A stretch of 14,770 nt of DNA from Leucobacter sp. UBA1945 (GTDB taxonomy: Bacteria > Actinomycetota > Actinomycetes > Actinomycetales > Microbacteriaceae), in assembly GCA_002336855.1 (NCBI GenBank), contig DDEV01000050.1, positions 515-15,284 of the forward strand, written 5' to 3'. The translations under genes and the position numbers were made by a program. The notes beneath the pieces are model-generated. The model was not told where the DNA came from. It saw only the letters and a list, made by a program, of their open reading frames with translations, and made no database searches. Position 1 is the first letter of the stretch, and each line of letters begins with the position of its first letter. This document shows, piece after piece, positions 9,044 through 14,770 of the stretch.

Positions 9044-10810
9044 CCGAATCAACCCACTTCACCAGACCTCGCCGCCGCTCGCCGCGCAGCCATTGCTGAC
9101 ACCGGCGCCACGACGCGCACTCACCTTTCGGTCGACGGGCTCTCGGTTTCGTACCCGGATCGCCGCGTGCTCACCGACCTGTCGTTCTCGGCGCGCACGG
9201 GGGATCGCCTCGGCTTGATCGGCGAGAACGGCACGGGCAAGTCAACTCTGCTCAGGGTGCTCGCCGGAGAGCAGACCCCCGATGAGGGCACGGTGTCGCT
9301 CCCAGGGTCGGTCGCGCTGCTCGCGCAAGAGCTCCCCTACCCTGACGACGCCCCGATCTCGCGCGTGCTCGACGACGCCCAACACGATGCCGTCGACACG
9401 CTCGAGCGGCTCGAAACGCTCGGTGCCGCCCTCGGCGAGCGCCCTGACGACCCCGCGGTTGCCGAGGCCTACGCCGAGGCGCTCGAAATGGCTGAACAGA
9501 CGGGGGCCTGGAACGCCGAGGCCGCGCGGGGTGAGACCATGAACGGCCTCGGCCTCGGCGGCATTGCCGAGACTCGACCCATCGGTGAGCTCTCCGGCGG
9601 GCAGCGGCTGCGCCTCTCGCTCGCCGCGATCCTGCTGCGCGCCCCGCACCTGCTGCTGCTCGACGAGCCTTCGAATCACCTTGACGACGCCTCGGCCGCC
9701 TACCTCGACCGAGTTTTGAGCGAGTGGCCCGGCACCGTGATCTTCGCGAGCCACGACCGCACCCTGCTCGACGCCGTCGCGACGAAGATTCTCGACCTCG
9801 ACGCGCTGCCCGTCGCGGCGAACGAGCTCGCAGAAGACGTCGGCGAAGACCCGGGGTCCGGCATGGGAGTGCGGCTCTGGGGTGTCGGCTATTCGGCCGC
9901 ACGCGCTGAGCGAGCCGAAGAGATGCGGCGCTGGCGCGCACGCTTCGCGGCAGAAACCGAGCAGCACGCCGCGCTCGAGCATGAAATCGAGGTGGGTTCG
10001 CGCGAGGTCAATCGCAAGCACGAATCGAAGTCGGAGTCGAGGATCACCCGCAAGTTCTACGCAGACAAAGACGCACGCGTCACCGCCAGGCGCGCGCGTA
10101 ACGCGAGGGTACGACTCGACACGCTCGATCGTGAGCGAGTGCGCCGCCCGCCAGAGCCGCTGCGTTTCAGGGGGTTCGAGGATCGGTCGGCTCCGCCGAC
10201 GCCCGTCGCGGTGCCAGACGTCGCGCAAGAAGGCGAAGAGCCAGAGGCGACTCCCCTGCTGCTCGCCGCGCACGCGGTCGCGATCGACGGCCGCCTCGAG
10301 CAGACCTCACTCGAGCTGCGCGAGGGCGAGAAACTACTGCTGACCGGCCCAAACGGGGCGGGCAAGTCGACGCTTCTGGCGATCCTCGCAGATACCCTGC
10401 AGCCGCAGCACGGCAACGTCGAACGAGACGCGACCATCGGCTATCTGCCCCAGGAGGTCTCGTTCGCGCGCGGCGAGCGATCCTCTGCCGAGACCTATCG
10501 AAGCGCGGTTGGCGCGACGATTGCCGATGAGGTTCCGCTCGAATCGATCGGGCTTCTTGCGCCACGCGACCTGCACCGACGCGTGTCAGAACTCAGCGTC
10601 GGGCAGCGGCGACGGCTCGCGCTCGCCACGCTCGTCGCGGATGCACCCCAGGTGCTGTTGCTCGACGAACCAACGAACCATCTTTCGCTCACGCTGGTCG
10701 AAGAGCTCGAGGAGGCACTGCAGCGCTACCCCGGCGCGCTCGCGATCGCGAGCCACGACCGATGGCTGCGCGCACGATGGCGCGGCAGGGAGCTGCGGCT
10801 CGGCGCGTAG
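9041..10810 (+). CDS. ABC-F family ATPase, antibiotic-resistance (TlrC/OleB-like) type
   Basis: A 589-residue soluble protein with two ABC ATPase domains and no membrane segment, hence ABC-F: such proteins bind the ribosomal E site, and the resistance class dislodges ribosome-targeting drugs. Domain 1: Walker A GENGTGKST (61-69), LSGGQ (184-188), LLLLDEPSNHLD (204-215), switch SHDR (237-240). A charged interdomain linker runs from about 286 to 370 (RKFYADKDARVTARRARNAR), matching the actinobacterial resistance subclass. Domain 2: GPNGAGKST (436-444), LSVGQ (518-522), LLLLDEPTNHLS with S at the usual D position, SHDRWLRARWRG. That last motif also favours the TlrC/OleB-like group from macrolide producers (known family resemblance, not searched). 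Both catalytic Glu residues (in DEP) are present. It sits alone on the plus strand between prs and rplY, with its own promoter and a terminator. The drug, if any, is unknown. Confidence 0.9.
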   Translation: MPNQPTSPDLAAARRAAIADTGATTRTHLSVDGLSVSYPDRRVLTDLSFSARTGDRLGLIGENGTGKSTLLRVLAGEQTPDEGTVSLPGSVALLAQELPYPDDAPISRVLDDAQHDAVDTLERLETLGAALGERPDDPAVAEAYAEALEMAEQTGAWNAEAARGETMNGLGLGGIAETRPIGELSGGQRLRLSLAAILLRAPHLLLLDEPSNHLDDASAAYLDRVLSEWPGTVIFASHDRTLLDAVATKILDLDALPVAANELAEDVGEDPGSGMGVRLWGVGYSAARAERAEEMRRWRARFAAETEQHAALEHEIEVGSREVNRKHESKSESRITRKFYADKDARVTARRARNARVRLDTLDRERVRRPPEPLRFRGFEDRSAPPTPVAVPDVAQEGEEPEATPLLLAAHAVAIDGRLEQTSLELREGEKLLLTGPNGAGKSTLLAILADTLQPQHGNVERDATIGYLPQEVSFARGERSSAETYRSAVGATIADEVPLESIGLLAPRDLHRRVSELSVGQRRRLALATLVADAPQVLLLDEPTNHLSLTLVEELEEALQRYPGALAIASHDRWLRARWRGRELRLGA

Positions 10811-10832
10811 CCGTCGCTGCTCGCGGTACGCA

Positions 10833-10872
10833 AAAGCCCCGGCTCCTCACGAACGGAGAGAGCCGGGGCTTT
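10833..10872. terminator. Bidirectional terminator after the ABC-F gene
   Basis: AAAGCCCCGGCTC (10833-10845) pairs perfectly over 13 bases with 10860-10872; a bulged A and three more pairs (CTC/GAG) close a 7-base loop. It begins 22 bases after the ABC-F stop. The AAA/TTT ends make it usable in both directions. Confidence 0.88.
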
Positions 10873-10890
10873 CGCTCAAACTATTTCAGT

Positions 10891-10912
10891 CGGCGTCGCA
10901 GAGGCGACGCCG
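10891..10912. terminator. GC-rich hairpin in the ABC-F/prs gap
   Basis: CGGCGTCGC (10891-10899) and GCGACGCCG (10904-10912) form a 9-base stem with a 4-base AGAG loop. It has no T tract and probably reinforces termination or protects a 3' end. Confidence 0.5.
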
Positions 10913-10918
10913 CGGCTT

Positions 10919-10941
10919 GCAGAAAAGCTATGCTTTTCTGC
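10919..10941 (-). terminator. Hairpin directly after the prs stop codon
   Basis: GCAGAAAAGC and GCTTTTCTGC form a perfect 10-base stem around a 3-base loop. It begins at the base next to the prs TAA (10944-10942). With the two hairpins to its left it forms a run of three between the convergent genes. Confidence 0.6.
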
Positions 10942-11919
10942 TTACGCCGCGCCCTCAAACATGCTCGTCACCGAGCCGTCTTCGAAGACCTCGTGAATCG
11001 CCTGCGCCAGCAGCGGGGCGATCGACAGCACTGTCAGCTTGTCAAAGCGCTTCTCTTCGGGAATCGGCAGGGTGTCGGTGACGACGACCTGGTCGATGAA
11101 GTCCTGCGAGAGGTGCTCGGTAGCCCTGCCCGAGAAAATCGCGTGGGTACACGCGATCGTCACACCGCGGGCGCCGTTCGCCTTCAGCGCCTCGGCCGCC
11201 TTCGCGATCGTGCCGCCGGTGTCGATCATGTCGTCGACGACCACGCACCACTTGTCCTTCACGTCACCCACGATGTCGTGCACGGTGACCTGGTTCGGCA
11301 CGAGAGGATCGCGGCGCTTGTGAATGATCGCAAGCGGTGCCCCGAGCTTGTCGCTCCAGACATCGGCCACGCGCACGCGGCCCATGTCGGGCGAAACGAC
11401 GCAGAGGTCGTCACGATCGATGGTCTTCTTGAAGTGGTCGAGCAGCACCGGCATCGCGAAGAGATGGTCGACGGGGCCGTCGAAGAAGCCCTGAATCTGC
11501 GACGCGTGCAGGTCGACCGACATGATGCGGTCGGCGCCGGCGGCCTTGAACAGGTCGGCGACGAGGCGTGCCGAGATGGGCTCGCGGCCGCGACCCTTCT
11601 TGTCCTGTCGCGAGTAGGGGTAGAACGGGGCCACTACGGTGATGCGCTTGGCCGATGCACGCTTCAGTGCGTCAACCATGATGAGCTGCTCCATGAGCCA
11701 CTCGTTGATCGGGTGCGTGTGGCTCTGAATCACGAATGCGTCGCAACCACGAACGCTCTCGTCGAACCTGGCGTAGAGCTCGCCGTTGGCGAAGGTGCGC
11801 GCATCGGTGGGCACGAGTTCGGCGCCCAGCTCTTCGGCTACCCGCTCGGCAAGCGCCGGGTACGCCCGGCCCGTGATCAAGACCAGCTTCTTCTGGCCTG
11901 CCATTTCGATCGCGCTCAT
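10942..11919 (-). CDS. prs: Ribose-phosphate diphosphokinase (PRPP synthetase)
   Basis: Makes PRPP from ribose 5-phosphate and ATP for nucleotide, His and Trp synthesis. The 325-residue product carries all class I landmarks: FANGELYARF (43-52), the catalytic flexible loop YPYSRQDKK (100-108), DLHASQIQGFF (136-146) with the catalytic His, SPDMG (176-180) leading into RVADVWSDKLGAPLAIIHKRR, and the PRPP loop VVVDDMIDTGGTI (226-238). The ATG at 11919 follows AGAGAGAA by 7 bases; a second ATG five codons in lacks a site. It begins 18 bases after the glmU stop, so glmU and prs form an operon, an order common in Actinobacteria, and it ends in a run of hairpins. Confidence 0.97.
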   Translation of the reverse strand: MSAIEMAGQKKLVLITGRAYPALAERVAEELGAELVPTDARTFANGELYARFDESVRGCDAFVIQSHTHPINEWLMEQLIMVDALKRASAKRITVVAPFYPYSRQDKKGRGREPISARLVADLFKAAGADRIMSVDLHASQIQGFFDGPVDHLFAMPVLLDHFKKTIDRDDLCVVSPDMGRVRVADVWSDKLGAPLAIIHKRRDPLVPNQVTVHDIVGDVKDKWCVVVDDMIDTGGTIAKAAEALKANGARGVTIACTHAIFSGRATEHLSQDFIDQVVVTDTLPIPEEKRFDKLTVLSIAPLLAQAIHEVFEDGSVTSMFEGAA

Positions 11920-11937
11920 GTCGCTATTCTCTCTGCC

Positions 11938-13374
11938 CTATTCTGCAGCGCTGCCGCTGCTTGGTTGTTCTGCCGCACTCGCGCTGCTCGTGCCCGGCCG
12001 ATTCTCGGCCACCCACCCCTCGAGGTTTCGCTGCGGCGCCACGTTGAGCGCCAGCGAGCCTCGGGGAACGTCTTTTCGCACCACTGTGCCGGCGGCAGTG
12101 TACGCGCCGTCTTCAATGGTAACCGGCGCGATGAGCACGTTCTTCGAGCCGACTCGAACCGCGTTGCCCACGGTGCTCTGGTGCTTCTTTACACCGTCGT
12201 AGTTTGCGAAAATCGTGCCGGCGCCAATGTTGCTACCCTCGCCGATAGTGGCATCGCCGACGTAGCTCAGGTGCGGCACCTTGCTGCCGTCGCCGATCTT
12301 GGCGTTCTTCGTCTCGACGAACGCGCCGATCTTGCCTCCGGCACCGAGCTCGGTGCCGGGGCGAATGAACGCGAACGGACCGACCTCAACGCCGTCACCA
12401 AACACCGCGAGCGTCGCCTCGCTGCGGCGAATGTGCGCGCCCTCGCCGACCTCGCAGTCCACGAGCGTCGTGTCAGGGCCGACGATTGCGCCAGTCGAGA
12501 TCGAGGTTGCCCCGTGCAGAAACGTGCCCGGACGAATCTCGACGTCGGGCTCGATGCTCACGTCTGCGTCGATCCAGGTCGTTGCAGGGTCGACGACGGT
12601 CACACCTGCGCGCTGGTGCTCGAGCACGATGCGGCGGTTGAGCTCTCTGCCTGCGTCGGCGAGCTGTGCGCGATCGTTGACGCCCGCGATGAGCCACGGG
12701 TCATCGGTGGCGACGGCGTCGACCACGCCGCCAGCAGCGAGAATTCTCGCTGCTGCGTCGGTCAAGTACTTCTCGGCCTGCGCATTGTTCGTGTCGATCT
12801 CGTCGAGTGCGCTGCTCAGCGCGCGGCGCGCGAACACGTAGATGCCACCATTGATCTCGGTGATGCGACGCTGCGACTCGCTCGCGTCTTTCTCTTCGAC
12901 GATGCCGACCATCGAGCCGTCGCCCTCGCGCAGAATGCGGCCGAGTCCGGTCGGGTTCTCAAAGATTGCCGAGAGCAGCGTCATGCCGCGATCGCTCTCA
13001 ATGTGACCGGCAACGAGGCGCTGCAGCGTCGCCACGTCGATCAGCGGAGCGTCGCCGCTCAACACCACAATCGAACCGTCGAAGTCTGCTGGCAATGCCG
13101 CGAGTGCCTGTTCGACAGCTCGGCCGGTGCCAGGTACTTCGTCTTGGTCGACGATCAGGGTGTGGGGCGCGTGATCGAGAATCGCCTGCGACACTTGCTC
13201 ACGCTCGTGACGCACAACGGCGATCACGATCTCGGGCTGCAGACCTGCCGCGGTATCGAGCACATGCGAGATGAGCGCTTTGCCACCGATCCGGTGCAGA
13301 ATCTTCGGAACCGCTGACTTCATGCGAGTTCCCTGACCTGCCGCCAGAATCACGACCGCGAGCTTCTGCGTCAT
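11938..13374 (-). CDS. glmU: Bifunctional UDP-GlcNAc pyrophosphorylase / GlcN-1-P N-acetyltransferase
   Basis: Makes UDP-GlcNAc for peptidoglycan by acetylating glucosamine 1-phosphate and joining it to UTP. In the 478-residue product the uridyltransferase domain occupies about 1-235 with the nucleotide loop LAAGQGTRMKS (10-20), LSGDAPLI, EINGGIYVF and NAQAEKYLTD. The acetyltransferase is a left-handed beta helix of hexapeptide repeats (from about 260) with FVETKNAKIGDGSKVPHLSY carrying the catalytic His, and GAGTIFANYDG. The last ~25 residues are a Ser/Ala-rich tail. The ATG at 13374 is chosen because GAAGGG lies 6 bases upstream; the ATG at 13380 would sit directly against that site, and the longer open frame upstream has no homology. 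It is the first gene of the glmU-prs operon. Confidence 0.97.
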   Translation of the reverse strand: MTQKLAVVILAAGQGTRMKSAVPKILHRIGGKALISHVLDTAAGLQPEIVIAVVRHEREQVSQAILDHAPHTLIVDQDEVPGTGRAVEQALAALPADFDGSIVVLSGDAPLIDVATLQRLVAGHIESDRGMTLLSAIFENPTGLGRILREGDGSMVGIVEEKDASESQRRITEINGGIYVFARRALSSALDEIDTNNAQAEKYLTDAAARILAAGGVVDAVATDDPWLIAGVNDRAQLADAGRELNRRIVLEHQRAGVTVVDPATTWIDADVSIEPDVEIRPGTFLHGATSISTGAIVGPDTTLVDCEVGEGAHIRRSEATLAVFGDGVEVGPFAFIRPGTELGAGGKIGAFVETKNAKIGDGSKVPHLSYVGDATIGEGSNIGAGTIFANYDGVKKHQSTVGNAVRVGSKNVLIAPVTIEDGAYTAAGTVVRKDVPRGSLALNVAPQRNLEGWVAENRPGTSSASAAEQPSSGSAAE

Positions 13375-13380
13375 GCGCAT

Positions 13381-13386
13381 CCCTTC
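13381..13386 (-). promoter_or_regulatory. Shine-Dalgarno that decides the glmU start
   Basis: GAAGGG on the minus strand ends 6 bases before ATG 13374 but abuts ATG 13380. This favours the second ATG and the protein start MTQKLAVVILAAG. Confidence 0.7.
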
Positions 13387-13454
13387 GTTCGAAGTAGTGA
13401 GGAGCGTCAGGCGCTCGTTCGGCGCACTCGACACGCGCCGCCTCTCCCGCATGA

Positions 13455-13482
13455 ATCCTACTCGATTCACTTTCGCCTCAAA
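13455..13482 (-). promoter_or_regulatory. Putative glmU-prs promoter
   Basis: TAGGAT (13460-13455, minus strand) with TTTGAG 16 bases upstream (13482-13477) is the best match in the 206-base gap. It would give a leader of about 75 bases. Confidence 0.4.
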
Positions 13483-13567
13483 AACCGAGGGCCCGCCCTC
13501 GCTGCGCCCACAGACACCGGCACAGCGCGAGCCGCGATCCTCTCTCAATGCTTGAAAACAAGAAAAG

Positions 13568-13573
13568 TATGCT
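13568..13573 (+). promoter_or_regulatory. Putative -10 of a leaderless transcript for the duplicated-domain gene
   Basis: TATGCT ends 7 bases before the ATG at 13581 and no Shine-Dalgarno is visible between them. That spacing is what is seen for leaderless mRNAs in Actinobacteria. No good -35 is visible. Confidence 0.35.
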
Positions 13574-13580
13574 GAAAAAC

Positions 13581-14770
13581 ATGAGTGCAACGCAGCCCAA
13601 CCCCCCGGATCTTGAGCTTTGGCTCAAACGTCAGCGTTCTGGCCTTCCGACACCATGGAGTGAGCAGGGAGTCAGGTTTCTCGAACACGACGAGGAGCCC
13701 GAGATGGTCGATACGTCGTATCTCGACGAAGATGATCTCGCAGACCCCGGCATTCGTGCCAATGTGCAGGCGATGACCGAGACCAACGAGCGTATTCGCT
13801 GGGCAGCCGAAGCAGAGGGCGAGGCAGCGTTCGGGTATTGGCAGGCGGCCGATGGCGACCCGGTGGTGGTGTCACTCGACTCCGAAGGCCAGTACATGGT
13901 GGTACCCGGGCGAAACATCACCGAGGCACTGTGCGCTTCGGTCGCCGAGTTTGACGACGACGAGTTCGCGGCCCTCGCGAGCCGAGCTCGCGAGCTTGCT
14001 GCCGAGACCGTGCCAGGTATCACGTCGACGCTCGTCGAGGCGAGCTCGATCGCCGAACTGCCGAGCCCCGTGGTCGAGGGGCCAGGCAAGTTTCGTGACG
14101 CGCGATACACGGCGCTGCGCGAAGCAGATACCTCACAGCCGTCGGGCACCGACGACGCCGACGAACCAGCCAACGACGCGACGCAAGACTCGGCATCTGC
14201 TCGCGGTGCGACGGGCTGGGATCCAGCGCTCGAAGAGCTGCCGCAGGATCTGACGAGATGGCGCGAGCGCGCGGCCGCGGGCGAAACCGCACCGTGGGAT
14301 CGCTTCGGTGTGCGCTTTCTCGCAGCTGGTGAAACGCCGAACGAGGTGACTCGTGCGCTGAACGATGCCGCCGAGTCGGGCGACCGGTGGGCACTCGCCA
14401 GCGCCGAGGCCACACGCCTGACCGCAGAGCGTGCCACCTGGGTCGTCGAAGATGGCGAGGGCAGAAGCCTCGGGTACTGGCACGGTGCAAACGACACCCC
14501 GATCGGCGCTGCGTCGATCGTGCTGCTCGAACCTTCCGAGTGGTTTGGTGACGTGCCGGGCCGCACGCTCACCGAAGCAATGTGCGTCGACCTCGGCGAG
14601 TACGAAGACGACAAGATCGCCGAGCTCGCTCAGGCCTGCCGGGAGCTCGGATTCGACGTGCAGGGCGACGGGCTCGATGACTTTCCGAGCAACGAGTCAG
14701 ACGGCCCCAGCAGTTATTACTACGCGCGCAAGAGAGAAGCCGAAGCAGCAGACAGCGAGAAAAGGATCGC
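13581..14770 (+). CDS. Uncharacterised protein with two copies of one domain (3' end cut)
   Basis: 396 codons are open to the window edge with no stop. I do not recognise the family with confidence. The protein is acidic, with no signal peptide or membrane segment, so probably cytoplasmic. Two homologous halves are visible, about residues 11-140 and 221-356. Shared landmarks: GLPTPWSEQGVRFL against GETAPWDRFGVRFL, GYWQAADGDP against GYWHGANDTP, VPGRNITEALC against VPGRTLTEAMC, and an EFDDDEFAALASRARELA-type ending. They are joined by a low-complexity Asp/Ala/Ser linker (about 182-210). The GYW-plus-acidic pattern faintly recalls SMI1/KNR4 (SUKH) domains, which often act as toxin immunity proteins, but this is a guess. 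It diverges from glmU across 206 bases. The codon style matches the neighbouring genes, so it seems native. The shadow frame on the other strand is not a gene. Confidence 0.75.
   Translation, partial: MSATQPNPPDLELWLKRQRSGLPTPWSEQGVRFLEHDEEPEMVDTSYLDEDDLADPGIRANVQAMTETNERIRWAAEAEGEAAFGYWQAADGDPVVVSLDSEGQYMVVPGRNITEALCASVAEFDDDEFAALASRARELAAETVPGITSTLVEASSIAELPSPVVEGPGKFRDARYTALREADTSQPSGTDDADEPANDATQDSASARGATGWDPALEELPQDLTRWRERAAAGETAPWDRFGVRFLAAGETPNEVTRALNDAAESGDRWALASAEATRLTAERATWVVEDGEGRSLGYWHGANDTPIGAASIVLLEPSEWFGDVPGRTLTEAMCVDLGEYEDDKIAELAQACRELGFDVQGDGLDDFPSNESDGPSSYYYARKREAEAADSEKRI

Noticed and set aside
8733..9062. A 109-codon minus-strand frame in the rplY/ABC-F gap
   Set aside because: No ribosome binding site or domain; it covers both predicted promoters and the leaders.
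10762..13317. An 851-codon open frame on the plus strand
   Set aside because: It lies opposite prs and glmU, both certain by motif, and is a high-GC shadow frame.
13375..13580. Search for a tRNA gene upstream of glmU
   Set aside because: Some actinobacterial genomes have a tRNA here, but no cloverleaf, T-loop GTTCGA context or CCA-type end could be assembled from this gap.
13631..14614. A 327-codon frame on the minus strand at the right end
   Set aside because: Serine/alanine/arginine-rich shadow; the plus-strand frame shows an internal domain duplication with conserved motifs, which a non-coding frame would not.

Overview
The window looks like a chromosomal segment of a high-GC actinobacterium, most likely a member of the Microbacteriaceae (Leucobacter-like). 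This rests on the housekeeping gene content (glmU, prs, rplY, pth, mfd in that order on the minus strand), the actinobacterial protein sequences and the codon style. The genus is an inference only. The gene order glmU-prs / rplY-pth-mfd is the usual actinobacterial arrangement, but here two pieces interrupt it: an ABC-F gene on the plus strand between prs and rplY, and a three-gene cassette between rplY and pth.

Layout from left to right. Positions 1-3452 (minus) hold mfd, cut by the window edge and lacking only its last few dozen codons; it overlaps the end of pth by 4 bases (GTGA). pth (3449-4099, minus) encodes peptidyl-tRNA hydrolase. Then comes the cassette: a YtcJ-like amidohydrolase (4189-5796, plus), a TetR-family regulator (5793-6461, minus) whose stop codon overlaps that of the amidohydrolase in a CTAG, and an NCS1-family nucleobase/hydantoin-type permease (about 6569-8005, plus). 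A very strong bidirectional terminator (8012-8052) separates the permease from rplY (8076-8654, minus). A 386-bp gap carries the divergent promoters of rplY and of an ABC-F ATPase that starts with TTG (9041-10810, plus). Hairpins between 10833 and 10941 separate the ABC-F gene from the convergent prs (10942-11919), which follows glmU (11938-13374) in an operon. At the right edge a plus-strand gene (13581 onward, cut by the window) encodes a protein with two copies of a domain I cannot name with confidence.

How the genes may work together: GlmU and Prs supply UDP-GlcNAc and PRPP; L25, Pth and Mfd serve translation and transcription-coupled repair. The inserted cassette looks like a self-contained 'sense, import, hydrolyse' unit for an unknown amide-containing or N-heterocyclic compound. 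The shared operator CTATTGGT-N6-ACCAATAG lies between tetR and the permease gene (6495-6516) and again, slightly degenerate, in front of the amidohydrolase (4142-4164), so the TetR protein probably controls all three genes.

The points most worth a second look are: (1) that shared operator and the cassette it defines; (2) an abrupt change of codon style inside mfd near 3160-3180, at a conserved protein motif, which suggests either homologous recombination with a distant actinobacterium or an assembly chimera; (3) an rplY leader that can fold to hide or free the Shine-Dalgarno sequence; and (4) the duplicated-domain protein at the right end. No RNA genes, insertion sequences or CRISPR arrays were seen.
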